This document shows positions 42,791 through 51,653 of a DNA stretch of 64,000 bases, one piece after another. Position 1 is the stretch's first letter. Each line of letters begins with the position of its first letter. Source of the stretch: Leucobacter soli (GTDB lineage Bacteria; Actinomycetota; Actinomycetes; Actinomycetales; Microbacteriaceae); contig NZ_CAJVAP010000010.1 of the NCBI RefSeq assembly GCF_910593785.1, positions 1 to 64,000 of the forward strand. Reading direction: 5' to 3'. The notes beneath the pieces are model-generated. The model saw only the letters and a program-made list of their open reading frames with translations. It was not told the DNA's origin and made no database searches. A program made the translations under genes and the position numbers.

Positions 42791-43101
42791 TTCGTACGTG
42801 GCCGGTCGAGTTCCTTCGCGAAAAACACGCTCGCAGCTTTAAGAACTTCGTTGGCCTTCTTCAGCTCGGCATTCTCGCGTCGCAGGCGTCGGTTCTCTTC
42901 AGTCATATCGCTCGTGACGCCGAGCTTCACACCGGTATCGATGTCGTAGCGGCGCTGCCACACTCGCAGTGTCTCAGGGCTCACTCCCAGGAGGCCGCCG
43001 ACGTGTCGGCAAGCGGCCGTCAGTGACTCATGCTCAGGGCGAGCCTCAGCGAGCATGCGGAGCGCACGCTGACGAAGCTCAGGGTCGTATTTGCTTGGCA
43101 T
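42787..43101 (-). CDS. IS3-family transposase orfA
   Basis: A 104-residue protein with a helix-turn-helix (GGLLGVSPETLRVWQRRYDI) and a C-terminal leucine-zipper-like helix (EENRRLRRENAELKKANEVL). The ATG at 43101 starts MPSKYDPELRQRALRML. It is normally fused to OrfB by programmed frameshifting, which the IS481 insertion now prevents. Confidence 0.92.
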   Translation of the reverse strand: MPSKYDPELRQRALRMLAEARPEHESLTAACRHVGGLLGVSPETLRVWQRRYDIDTGVKLGVTSDMTEENRRLRRENAELKKANEVLKAASVFFAKELDRPRTK

Positions 43102-43150
43102 CGTAGTTCCATCCTTGTATAAAGATCGGAACTCAAACCAGGCCAATTCA

Positions 43151-43717
43151 AGGTGATGGATCCCTTCCACGTCGTCCAGCTCGCCGGCGACATGCTCGAC
43201 CGAGTCAGGCAGCGAGTCCAGCAGGAAACCCTCGGGCATCGCGGGAGACGTGGCGATCCGCTCTACCAAGTGCGCCGGGTCCTGCGCACCGGGGAAGCGT
43301 TCCTGACCGAGAAACAGCAAGCGAAGCTCGAAGGGGTGTTCGCTGACCCGCAACACGCGGATGTGTGGCGAGCGTGGCGGGTCTATCAGCAGGTCGTCGC
43401 GGCCTACCGTGAGAAATACGGCGGGCTCGCGCGGAAGCGGCTGCGCGAGCTCATCGACGTGCTGAAAACGACGACGCCGACCTGGTTCGTTGAGCTCCGC
43501 AAGCTCGCGTACACGCTCGACCGTCGCCGGGTAGACATCCTGGCGTACTTCGATCACCCGGGGACCTCGAACGGGCCGACCGAAGCGATCAATGGCCGCC
43601 TCGAACACCTCCGCGGCTCGGCGCTCGGGTTTAGGAACCTGGCCCACTACATCGCGAGATCGTTACTCGAGGCCGGCGGATTCAGGCAACGTCTACACCC
43701 TCAATTCCGATGAGCCC
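43151..43717 (+). mobile_element. ISL3-family remnant: transposase C-terminus and right end
   Basis: The frame from 43153 to 43713 (186 codons) reads MDPFHVVQLAGDMLDRVRQR, then FDHPGTSNGPTEAINGRLEH and GSALGFRNLAHYIARSLLEA, the C-terminal DDE half of ISL3 transposases. The N-terminal half is missing because the IS3-family element abuts it at 43150. The stop is followed by the ISL3 right end, whose complement begins GGGCTCATCGGAATTGAGGG. Past 43717 a tRNA fragment begins. Confidence 0.85.
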
Positions 43718-43758
43718 TTTTAATCAGTAGGTCCCGGGTTCAAGTCCTGGTGGGGGCA
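43718..43758 (+). pseudogene. tRNA-Lys 3' fragment (anticodon loop to discriminator)
   Basis: From TTTTAATCAG through AGGTCCCGGGTTCAAGTCC to TGGGGGCA this matches the 3' part of a tRNA-Lys with TTT anticodon. The T-arm pairs as CCGGG-TTCAAGT-CCTGG with one G-T. There is no 5' half next to it; the ISL3 end takes its place. It could be an att-type tRNA 3' fragment left by an integrative element, or a tRNA gene broken by the IS. Confidence 0.65.
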
Positions 43759-43811
43759 CTTCGACGCCCAGGTGTGCCCGGACGGGCGGCTCCTGCCGAG
43801 GGTCCCGCTGC

Positions 43812-44492
43812 TCAGTCGCCTGCGGCCCCCCGCTCGGCGGAGTCGAGAATCAAGTCGACGCTGCTCAGGCACAGCGAGTGGTAGCCGAAGGTGAGGATCG
43901 GAACCCGGTACTCGGCGGTGAGCGGGTGCGACTGTGGCGTAACGTCGAGCGTGCGGTCGAACCAGAGGATATCCTCGGGCTCTGCCTCCCGGTTCGATGA
44001 GCGCACCGCGGCGATGGCCGCCGCCATCGAGTAGAGCAGGCTTTCATAGGCGCCGAAGTGCTGGATCAGGATGTCGCCCTCGAGGCCTGCGGCGCGAAAC
44101 CCTCTGAGATGCAGTTCGGTAATGTCGACCTCGGCCGGGCCGCGCGTGAGCAGCGTCGCGGCGAGCGCACCGATCATCGGGTAGGTGCCGAACACCCGGA
44201 GCACGATTCGAGCCTGTTCTCGGAGCGCGCCCTTCCAATCCTCCTCGGGAACGATGGTCGTCGAGTCGATGACCTCGCGCAGCAGTTCATCAAGCAGCGC
44301 GCGCTGCAGTTCGTCCTTGTTCCGGAAGTGCCGGTAGACCGCGCTAGGGTCGACGCCGAGCGCGCGCCCGAGGTCTCGGATGCGCAGCGCAGGCGCGTCC
44401 GCCCCGCGGGCGAGTCGCAGCCCGGCGGCGATAATGACCCGGGTGTCGAGGGTTCCCGGTGCCGTCCGTCGCCGTTGCTGCAGTGTGCTCAT
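43812..44492 (-). CDS. TetR-family transcriptional regulator
   Basis: A 226-residue TetR regulator. The DNA-binding domain (about 17-63) shows LRIRDLGRALGVDPSAVYRH and FRNKDELQRALLDELLREV. The rest is a helical ligand-binding domain. The ATG at 44492 has GGAGG 7 bp upstream; the GTG at 44504 would remove that site. It is divergent from the amidohydrolase-M24-ABC operon and probably represses it through the palindrome at 44612-44626. Confidence 0.88.
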   Translation of the reverse strand: MSTLQQRRRTAPGTLDTRVIIAAGLRLARGADAPALRIRDLGRALGVDPSAVYRHFRNKDELQRALLDELLREVIDSTTIVPEEDWKGALREQARIVLRVFGTYPMIGALAATLLTRGPAEVDITELHLRGFRAAGLEGDILIQHFGAYESLLYSMAAAIAAVRSSNREAEPEDILWFDRTLDVTPQSHPLTAEYRVPILTFGYHSLCLSSVDLILDSAERGAAGD

Positions 44493-44611
44493 GGGTCCCT
44501 CCACATCGGTGCGCCGTATTCGAGTATGCCTGATTCGCGCGTTCGATGCGGTTCGGCTCGACGCCGAGTCCGAACATCGTTACATCAGTGATTCGGCCAA
44601 ACAACAATTCA

Positions 44612-44650
44612 GTCAACAATGTTGACAGGCATGAGATTTCAAGAGAGTAT
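44612..44650 (+). promoter_or_regulatory. promoter and TetR-type operator of the amidohydrolase operon
   Basis: TTGACA (44622-44627, perfect -35) and GAGTAT (44645-44650) are 17 bp apart. The -35 lies inside the palindrome GTCAAC-AAT-GTTGAC (44612-44626). The mirror TTGACT on the other strand could serve the TetR gene, so one bound repressor could shut both promoters. Confidence 0.6.
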
Positions 44651-44715
44651 TTGAGTACCGGCACGGAGCGGCATCGACAGCTGCCTCGTCGCCGTGAGTC
44701 GAGAATGGAGTGAGA

Positions 44716-46362
44716 ATGCTGGCGAACGCCGACCTGGTCTTCCGCTCAGGAACTGTCTTCACCGCGGCCGACGATCCTGAGCTGAGCAGCCGCAGATCGG
44801 TGGCTGTCGGTGGCGGGCAGGTTCTCGCTGTGGGGCGCGACAGCGACATCGAGGCTTTCGTCGGGGCCGGCACCGAGATCGTGGAGCTCGACGGCGGCAT
44901 GCTGATCCCTGGGTTTCAAGACGCCCATGTGCACCCCTTCGTCGCCGGGGTGGAGATGCTGCAGTGCGACCTCGCCGACGCGGCGGCCGCAGATGCCTGC
45001 CTCGATATCGTCGCCGCCTACGCAGCGGCTCATCCGGACGAGGAGTGGATCGTCGGCGGCGGGTGGGAGATGGGTGCGTTCCCCGGTGGCACCCCGCGTC
45101 GCGAAGCGCTCGACGCGGTGGTGCGCGAACGGCCCGTCGCTCTGTACAACAAGGATCACCACGGCGTATGGGTCAACTCGCGGGCGTTGGAGCTCGCGGG
45201 CGTGACGGCCGCCACGCCCGATCCCGCTGACGGGCGGATCGAGCGCGACCCCGACGGGACGCCGAGCGGCACGCTCCACGAAGGCGCGGCAAGCCTGATC
45301 GAGCGCGTGCGCCCACCCGTGTCCACAGAGCTCATGTACCGCGGGTTCCTGCGCGCCCAGCAGGAGTTGCTGCGGTTCGGTGTCACCGCCATCCAAGACG
45401 CGTGGGTCGGCGAGGCGTTCGGGCTGCCCGACTCCTTTCCGGTCTACGAGCGGCTGGTCGCCGACGAGGCGCTCCGCATCCGAGTCTCCGGTGCGTTGTG
45501 GTGGGAGCGCGGCATCGGCGCCGAGCAGATCGTCGGGCATGTCGAGCGGCAGGAGCGGGCGAGGGCGCTCGCCAGCCCCGACCGGTTCGCCTGCGAGGCG
45601 ATCAAGATCATGGCCGACGGCGTCGCCGAGAACTTCACGGCATCGGTGACCGAACCGTATCTCGACCGCTGCGGGAATCGCACCGACAACCTCGGGATCG
45701 ACTTCGTCGACCCTGAGCTGCTGAAGGAATACGCCGTCGCCCTCGACTCCCGCGGGTTCCAGCTGCACTTCCACGCGCTCGGGGATCGAGCGGTTCGGCA
45801 GTCCCTCGACGCGATCGAGCATGCGCGCGAGGTCAACGGCATCCGCGATGCGCGCCATCACCTCGCCCACATCCAGATGGTGCACCCGGCCGACATCGCC
45901 CGCTTCGCCCTGCTCGGTGCCGGGGCCAACATGCAGCCGCTCTGGGCTGCGCACTCGGCGCAGGTGGACGAGCTGACGCTGCCCTTCCTGGCGCCCCTGC
46001 TGGTACGGCAGCAGTACCCGTTCGGCGACCTGCTGCGCGCCGGTGCCAGGCTGATCGGCGGCAGCGACTGGCCGGTGTCGAGCCCGAACCCGATCCTCGG
46101 CATCCACGTCGCGGTCAACCGTCGCGAGCCCGGGGTGACCGACGGCCCGCCGCTCGGAGACCAGGCGATCCCGGTTGCGCGGGCGATCGAGGCCTACACC
46201 GCGGGCAGCTCATGGGCGACGCGCTTCGACGCGACGGGGTCGATCGAACCCGGCGCAACCGCCGACCTGGTCGCCCTCGACACCGATCTGCTGGCCTGCC
46301 GGCCCGAAGACATCTGGCGTGCGCAAGCGCGCGAGACCTTCGTCGGCGGCGCCCGAGAATAA
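44716..46362 (+). CDS. YtcJ-like amidohydrolase (family 3)
   Basis: A 548-residue metal hydrolase, a second member of the same family as the gene at 26492-28177. Metal-site motifs are GFQDAHVHPF, QLHFHALGDRAVRQS, HHLAHIQMVHP and GGSDWPVSSPNPIL, and EAIKIMADGVAENF probably carries the bridging Lys. It likely cleaves an amide or formamide. The ATG at 44716 has GGAG 5 bp upstream; GTG at 44710 is less likely. It is the first gene of the TetR-controlled operon. Confidence 0.88.
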   Translation: MLANADLVFRSGTVFTAADDPELSSRRSVAVGGGQVLAVGRDSDIEAFVGAGTEIVELDGGMLIPGFQDAHVHPFVAGVEMLQCDLADAAAADACLDIVAAYAAAHPDEEWIVGGGWEMGAFPGGTPRREALDAVVRERPVALYNKDHHGVWVNSRALELAGVTAATPDPADGRIERDPDGTPSGTLHEGAASLIERVRPPVSTELMYRGFLRAQQELLRFGVTAIQDAWVGEAFGLPDSFPVYERLVADEALRIRVSGALWWERGIGAEQIVGHVERQERARALASPDRFACEAIKIMADGVAENFTASVTEPYLDRCGNRTDNLGIDFVDPELLKEYAVALDSRGFQLHFHALGDRAVRQSLDAIEHAREVNGIRDARHHLAHIQMVHPADIARFALLGAGANMQPLWAAHSAQVDELTLPFLAPLLVRQQYPFGDLLRAGARLIGGSDWPVSSPNPILGIHVAVNRREPGVTDGPPLGDQAIPVARAIEAYTAGSSWATRFDATGSIEPGATADLVALDTDLLACRPEDIWRAQARETFVGGARE

Positions 46363-46393
46363 CCATCCCCACTCTCGAACGGAGCACACAGAA

Positions 46394-47632
46394 ATGTCCC
46401 CCGACCCGCGCTACGCCGCATACATCCGCGCCGAACTCGATGCGATGCTCGCCAGACCGAAGGAGCTCCACTTCACGACCGAGGAGTACCGCGAGCGCCA
46501 GAACAAGGCCCGCGCCCTGATGGCCGAGCAGCAGGTCGATCTGCTCCTGATCTCGTCGCCCGAGGCGATCGCCTGGCTGTGCGGTCACGCGCTCAGGTGG
46601 AACAAGGGCCAGTCGCCCTCCGACTGGCCCGCGCTCCAGACCCTGGTGCTGCGTCACGACAGCGACCGGCTCGTGCTGTTCGAGACGAACGGGCATGAAG
46701 AGATGATCGAGATGCACTCGGTCGTCACCGATGCGCGCATCTACCCGGAGCGCGATGTCGAGGAGGCGCTGGACTTCATCGTCGGCGAGCTTCGGAGCGA
46801 GGGCTGGCTCAACGGTCGTGTCGGCGTCGAGCAGTGGAGCTACATCCCCAACCGCTACGTCGGGGGGCGCTTCGAGGCGAGGCTCAGAGAGGCGGGCTGC
46901 GAGATCGTCGACGTCAGCCTCCCGGTGCGGGCTCTTCGGCGTGTGAAGTCCGCGCAGGAGCTGCAGTACATCGAGAAGGCCGCCGCGATCTGCGATGCCG
47001 GCCTGATCGCCGTGCGCGACGTGCTGCAGCCCGGCATGACCGAACTCGAGGTCTGGAGCGAGATGCTGCGCGGCATGGTCGCCGCGGGGGGAGAACCCGC
47101 GGCGCTGCACGAGTCGGTGGTGGTGGGCCCCATCGAGCAGGGTCATGCCTTCTCGACGCGCCGAGAGATCAAGCGGGGGGACTACGTCTGGGTGGATCCC
47201 TGCGGAGTCTACAATCATTACCACGCGAACGTCGCCGCAACGTTCTTCGTCGGCGAGGCTCCCGAGGAGGCGCTCGAGATCAGCGCGATCCAGGCCGGTG
47301 CATACGAGTTGCTGTGCCAGACTGCGCGCGTCGGCACGCCCATCCGCGAGACGAACCGTGTGCTGAAGGAATACTACGAAGACGCCGGCACGTGGGGGCT
47401 CCACAATTGGACCGGCGGGTACGAGCTCGGGCTCAGCTTTCCGCCGGACTGGGTGGGAGAGTTCCAGTACACGATCGGTGAAGAGGACGTCGAGGGAGTG
47501 TTCCTTGCAGACACCGTCACCAACTTCGAGAGCGTGGTGAACTTCATCATGATCGACACCGTCGTCTACCAGGAGAGCGGAACGCGCACCCTGTCCTCGC
47601 TGCCGCACGGCGTCACCGTCGTTCCCGTCTGA
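46394..47632 (+). CDS. M24 (pita-bread) family protein, creatinase/ectoine-hydrolase-like
   Basis: A 412-residue two-domain protein: a creatinase-type N-terminal domain (about 25-180) and the pita-bread domain. Metal-dependent members have two Asp near VDxGxxYxxYxSD; here the motif is VDPCGVYNHYHANVAATF, with Asn in place of the second Asp. The C-terminal GYELGLSFPPDWVGE resembles creatinase and ectoine hydrolase (DoeA) rather than aminopeptidase P. It is therefore more likely an amidino- or amidohydrolase than a peptidase. It lies 31 bp after the amidohydrolase and 25 bp before the ABC genes. Confidence 0.82.
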   Translation: MSPDPRYAAYIRAELDAMLARPKELHFTTEEYRERQNKARALMAEQQVDLLLISSPEAIAWLCGHALRWNKGQSPSDWPALQTLVLRHDSDRLVLFETNGHEEMIEMHSVVTDARIYPERDVEEALDFIVGELRSEGWLNGRVGVEQWSYIPNRYVGGRFEARLREAGCEIVDVSLPVRALRRVKSAQELQYIEKAAAICDAGLIAVRDVLQPGMTELEVWSEMLRGMVAAGGEPAALHESVVVGPIEQGHAFSTRREIKRGDYVWVDPCGVYNHYHANVAATFFVGEAPEEALEISAIQAGAYELLCQTARVGTPIRETNRVLKEYYEDAGTWGLHNWTGGYELGLSFPPDWVGEFQYTIGEEDVEGVFLADTVTNFESVVNFIMIDTVVYQESGTRTLSSLPHGVTVVPV

Positions 47633-47657
47633 ACCGAGCCCGGCACCAGGAGAGCAG

Positions 47658-48782
47658 ATGAGCACCATTCGCGCCAGCGGCCCCGCCATCGAGGCGGTCG
47701 CCGCGACGAAGACGTACAAAGGGTCTGATCGCCCTGCCATCGACGCGGTCGATCTCGCGATCGGCGAAGGGGAGTTCTTCTCGATCCTCGGGCCCTCCGG
47801 GTGCGGCAAGACGACGTTGCTGCGCTCGATCGCGGGGTTCGAGACCCTCACGTCGGGCAGTATTCTGCTGCACGGGAGCAATGTCACGACGACGCCCCCG
47901 AACAAGCGCGATGTGAACCTGGTGTTCCAGCAGTACGCGCTCTTCGCCCACTTGAGCGTGGCCGAGAACATCGCATTCGGGCTGAAGCGGCGCAAGCTGC
48001 CGAAGGCCGAGATCGTCAGCCGCGTCGCCGAGATCGTCGACCTCGTCGAGCTGGCGGGCAAGGAGCACCAGAAGCCCCGCGAGCTCTCCGGCGGGCAGCA
48101 GCAGCGAGTGGCACTGGCCAGGGCGCTCGTCAACCGGCCGCGCGCGCTGCTGCTCGACGAGCCCCTTGCCGCGCTCGATCTCAAGCTGCGGCAGACCATG
48201 CAGAGCGAACTCAAGCGGATTCAACGAGAGGTCGGCATCACCTTCGTCTTCGTCACGCACGATCAGAACGAGGCGATGGCGCTCTCCGATCGGGCTGCCG
48301 TGATGAATCTCGGGCGCGTCGAGCAGCTCGCGTCTCCGACCGAGCTGTACGAGCGCCCGCAGACGGCGTTCGTCGCGAACTTTCTCGGCAACTCCGCGCT
48401 GCTCGATGCGACGGTTTCCGAGGGAGAGACGGGTCTGCTCGCCCTGCCCGACGGCACGCGCGTGCCCGCCGGGCCCGCCGCCTCAGCGGGTCGCGCGCTC
48501 CAACTCGTGCTTCGCGCGGAACGGCTCGTACTCACCGCGCCGGGGACAGAGTCGCGCCACGGCTTCGGCGTCCCCGCGGTCGTCACCGAGTTTGAGTTCC
48601 TCGGCTCCGTCTGCCATTGGCGACTTCTGCTGTCCGATGGTACGAAGCTCGGCGCCACGGCACCGAGCGCCGCGATCGTCGAAGGCGATCGCTTCCTCCC
48701 CGGAGACCGCGTGAACGTCTCGTGGGATCCGGCGACCACCGCTGTACTGGCAACCTCACCAACCATTGAAGGAGCATCATGA
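47658..48782 (+). CDS. ABC transporter ATP-binding protein, PotA-like
   Basis: A 374-residue ATPase of the polyamine/opine/iron group. Walker A is GPSGCGKTT, the signature LSGGQQQR, Walker B LLLDEPLAALD, and the switch His lies in VTHDQNEAMAL. A TOBE-type C-terminal domain follows (about 280-370). GGAG precedes the ATG. It energises the importer formed with the next three genes and overlaps the binding-protein gene by 4 bp. Confidence 0.92.
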   Translation: MSTIRASGPAIEAVAATKTYKGSDRPAIDAVDLAIGEGEFFSILGPSGCGKTTLLRSIAGFETLTSGSILLHGSNVTTTPPNKRDVNLVFQQYALFAHLSVAENIAFGLKRRKLPKAEIVSRVAEIVDLVELAGKEHQKPRELSGGQQQRVALARALVNRPRALLLDEPLAALDLKLRQTMQSELKRIQREVGITFVFVTHDQNEAMALSDRAAVMNLGRVEQLASPTELYERPQTAFVANFLGNSALLDATVSEGETGLLALPDGTRVPAGPAASAGRALQLVLRAERLVLTAPGTESRHGFGVPAVVTEFEFLGSVCHWRLLLSDGTKLGATAPSAAIVEGDRFLPGDRVNVSWDPATTAVLATSPTIEGAS

Positions 48783-49948
48783 CCGTCATGCCCCCCACCG
48801 GCCGTTCGTTCGGTCAGCAGAGCCGACGAGGATTCCTCGGCATGATCGGGATCGGGGCCGCGGCCTCGCTCGCGGCCTGCGCGCCGACCAATTCGAACGG
48901 CGGCTCGACCCCGTCGGGCGCCGAGGTGACCTCGGCCGAGATCGACGGCGACCTCAACCTGTTCTCATGGGCGCAATACGTTCCCGACGAAGTGATCGCC
49001 GGCTTCGAGAAGGAGTACGGCGTCAAGGTGAACATCACCAACTTCTCGACTGTCGACGAGATGATGACGAAGCTCGCGACGAATCAGCCCTACGACCTGA
49101 CGTTCGCTCCGAGCGAGCGCATCAAGCTGATGGCTGAGGGCGGGCTGATCCAGCGGCTCGACCACGACCTGCTCGAGAACTATGGCGAGGTGCTGCCCCA
49201 GTTCGTGGTACCGCCTTACAACCCCGGTGATGACGCGGCGAACGAGTTCATCGCGCCCTTCGTGGGGACTCCGTACGCGACCGGTTCGGTCGGCCTGGCC
49301 TGGCGAAACGACATCATCACCGGCATGACGGGGAGCCTCAACGACCTGTGGACCCAGGCCGATGCGGCAAGCGGGCACCTCTACTTGTGGGACGACATGA
49401 CGCTGACGCTGTCGCTGGTGCTGCGGGCGATCGGTCATGCCCCGCAGGATGCGGGGCAGGCCGAACTCGATGAGGCGCTCGCGGCGATCAAGGAGCTCAG
49501 GCCGAACCTGGGTGGCTGGTCGGGGATCTCCGAAGAGATGATCACCTCGGGCCAGGCCTGGCTGACGCCGATCTACGCGGCCAATCTGTTCATGGCGCTG
49601 CAGAGTCTCGACAACGCCGAGCAGTGGTCGTTCCAGAACAACACCGAGAGTGCGCTGTTCAACGCCGACAACCTGGTGATCCCCGCGACCGCGGAGCACA
49701 CGGGCACCGCAGTGAAGTTCATCGACTGGGTGCTCGCGCCCGAGAACATGGAGCAGGTCGTCAACTGGATCGCGTATCCGATCCCGACGACGACGGGCAT
49801 GGCGACCTACAACGAGCTCATCGCCGATGTGCCGTGGATTGGCATCGACGAAGCGATCTTCGCCGATTCGGAGCAGTGGGTCGCGCCGGTCTCCGACGAG
49901 GCGCTGCCGCTATGGCGTCAGACCTGGAGCCAGGCGAAGGCTGGATAA
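48779..49948 (+). CDS. PotD-like ABC substrate-binding lipoprotein
   Basis: A 389-residue periplasmic-type binding protein. The signal peptide combines a twin-arginine-like RRGFLG with a lipobox (SLAACAP), so it is probably exported folded and lipid-anchored. The mature part has the spermidine/putrescine-binding pattern: LNLFSWAQYVPDEVIAGFEK and later NLVIPATAEHTGTAVKFIDW. The ligand is unknown; the hydrolases in the operon suggest a nitrogen-rich amide or guanidino compound. Confidence 0.9.
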   Translation: MTVMPPTGRSFGQQSRRGFLGMIGIGAAASLAACAPTNSNGGSTPSGAEVTSAEIDGDLNLFSWAQYVPDEVIAGFEKEYGVKVNITNFSTVDEMMTKLATNQPYDLTFAPSERIKLMAEGGLIQRLDHDLLENYGEVLPQFVVPPYNPGDDAANEFIAPFVGTPYATGSVGLAWRNDIITGMTGSLNDLWTQADAASGHLYLWDDMTLTLSLVLRAIGHAPQDAGQAELDEALAAIKELRPNLGGWSGISEEMITSGQAWLTPIYAANLFMALQSLDNAEQWSFQNNTESALFNADNLVIPATAEHTGTAVKFIDWVLAPENMEQVVNWIAYPIPTTTGMATYNELIADVPWIGIDEAIFADSEQWVAPVSDEALPLWRQTWSQAKAG

Positions 49949-49956
49949 GGAAGACG

Positions 49957-50826
49957 ATGGAACGATCACGATCGAGCTGGTTCTGGCGAGCGCTCTCCTG
50001 GCCGGGGGCGGTGTGGCTGCTGGTCCTCTTCGTCGGCCCGCTGGTCCTGATGCTGGCCATCGCGCTGTCGCAGACCGACATCGTTGGGAGACCGCTGCTC
50101 GGTTCGTGGTCGTTGACGTCGTTCGGACAGCTGTTCCAGCCGCATGTGCTGCCGATCCTCGGGCGCACGCTCATCTACGCGCTGACGATCGTCGGCGTCT
50201 GCCTGGTGCTTGGATACGCCGTCGCGTACACGGTGTCGAGGTACGGCGGCAGAGCCAAGAACCTCTTGCTGCTGCTGCTGATGCTGCCGTGGCTCGTCGA
50301 CTACCTGATCCGCATCTACGCACTGCTGCAGCTGCTGAGCTCGGAGGGGGTGATCGTCTCGGTGCTGAGGGGCACGGGCCTCATCGACGCGCAGCAGCAG
50401 GTGCAGCTTCTGGGCACGCCGTTCGCCGTCATCGTCGGTCTCGTATACGCACTGCTGCCGTTCATGACGCTGCCGATCTACGTGGCGATCGAGGGCGTCG
50501 ACACGCGGCTGGTCGAAGCCTGCCGCGACCTCTACGGCACGGGCACCGATGCGTTCCTGCGAGTGGTCCTTCCGGCCTCGCTGCCCGGGGTTATCTCGGG
50601 GGCGACTCTGGTGTTCCTCTTGTCATTCGGCGATTTCGCGACGGCGAGGATCCTCGGCGGCCCGGATCAGTACCTGATCGGCAATTTCATCCAGGATCAG
50701 TTCAGCGGCGTCGGTGCGCTCCCGCTCGGCGCTGCCGCGAGCATCTTCGTGCTCGTCATCGTCATGGTCGTGCTCGGCACGTTCACCTGGCTGAGCGACC
50801 GGCTTCGTAGGAGGTACGCGGCATGA
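49957..50826 (+). CDS. ABC transporter permease, PotB-like
   Basis: A 289-residue permease with six helices and the EAA-type loop EACRDLYGTGTDAFLRVVLP near residue 190. LLMLPWLVDYLIRIYAL is typical of the PotB group. The ATG at 49957 follows AAGGAAGACG. It overlaps the next permease by 4 bp. Confidence 0.92.
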   Translation: MERSRSSWFWRALSWPGAVWLLVLFVGPLVLMLAIALSQTDIVGRPLLGSWSLTSFGQLFQPHVLPILGRTLIYALTIVGVCLVLGYAVAYTVSRYGGRAKNLLLLLLMLPWLVDYLIRIYALLQLLSSEGVIVSVLRGTGLIDAQQQVQLLGTPFAVIVGLVYALLPFMTLPIYVAIEGVDTRLVEACRDLYGTGTDAFLRVVLPASLPGVISGATLVFLLSFGDFATARILGGPDQYLIGNFIQDQFSGVGALPLGAAASIFVLVIVMVVLGTFTWLSDRLRRRYAA

Positions 50827-51653
50827 ACAACGAACGCCCCAGCTGGCAGCGCAGAGCGGTCGTGCTGCCCGTCGTCACGGCCCTCGTCCTCGCGTTCCAG
50901 CTCGCTCCCATCGTGTTCGTGGTGATTTTCTCGTTCAACGAGGGCAGGTCTATCGGATCGTTCACCACCTGGAGCGTGCGGTGGTACGAGTCGCTGTTCG
51001 CGAACGAGTCGCTGCTCGAGTCGCTGTGGCTGAGCACATGGGTAGCGTTCGTCGTCGCAGTGATCGCGACATTCGTCGGTACGGCCCTCGCTCTCGCCCT
51101 GTCGCGGTTGCGGCGCGCCGAAGCCGCGGTGCCCGGGGGGCTTCTCGGCCTCGTCTTCGTCACTCCAGAGATCGCACTCGGCGTCTCGCTCCTGCTGTTG
51201 TTCTCGACGGCCGGTCTCACGCTTTCTCCCGTGACGATCATCGTGGGGCACGTCACCTTCTGCATCGCCTACGTCGCCTTCGTGGTGCGCGCGAGGCTCG
51301 AGACGCTGCGGCCCGACGTCGAGGAGGCGGCGCGAGATCTGGGGGCGACCCTGTTCGGCGTCGTCAGGCTGGTGATCCTTCCGCAGATCGCACCGGCCGC
51401 TATCGTGGCGTTCGCACTCGCCTTCCTGCTCTCGTTCGACGATTTCGTGGTTTCGTTCTTCGCGTCGGGTGTCGACATCTCGCCGTTGCCGGTCTACATC
51501 TACGGCATGCTCCGGCTGGGCGTGACCCCTGAGATCAATGCGATCGGAACGATCATGATCGCCGCTGCACTGCTGCTGGGCGTGATTGGGTTCGTCGTCG
51601 CCCTGCGGCGCGGCATCGTCAAGCAGATGACGGGTGCCGCCCAGGGCGACTGA
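50823..51653 (+). CDS. ABC transporter permease, PotC-like
   Basis: A 276-residue permease of six helices. The coupling loop EEAARDLGATLFGVVRLVIL is clear, as is the N-terminal FVVIFSFNEGRSIGSFTTWS of PotC proteins. It is the last gene of the TetR-controlled operon. Confidence 0.92.
   Translation: MNNERPSWQRRAVVLPVVTALVLAFQLAPIVFVVIFSFNEGRSIGSFTTWSVRWYESLFANESLLESLWLSTWVAFVVAVIATFVGTALALALSRLRRAEAAVPGGLLGLVFVTPEIALGVSLLLLFSTAGLTLSPVTIIVGHVTFCIAYVAFVVRARLETLRPDVEEAARDLGATLFGVVRLVILPQIAPAAIVAFALAFLLSFDDFVVSFFASGVDISPLPVYIYGMLRLGVTPEINAIGTIMIAAALLLGVIGFVVALRRGIVKQMTGAAQGD

Larger units (their letters stand above)
40744..43150 (-). mobile_element. IS3-family insertion sequence, interrupted by an IS481 element
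   Basis: Terminal inverted repeats start TGAATTGGCCTGGTT at 40744 and, on the other strand, at 43150; about 21 of the first 24 bases match. Without the 1092-bp IS481 insert and its duplicated target the element is 1309 bp, a normal IS3 size, with overlapping orfA and orfB. No target-site duplication is seen: the left flank is chromosomal and the right flank is inside an ISL3 transposase gene. This implies a deletion next to the element. Confidence 0.88.

Noticed and set aside
46394-47632. straight call as Xaa-Pro aminopeptidase
   Set aside because: One metal-ligand Asp is replaced by Asn and the C-terminal motif resembles creatinase/ectoine hydrolase, so a peptidase label is not supported.
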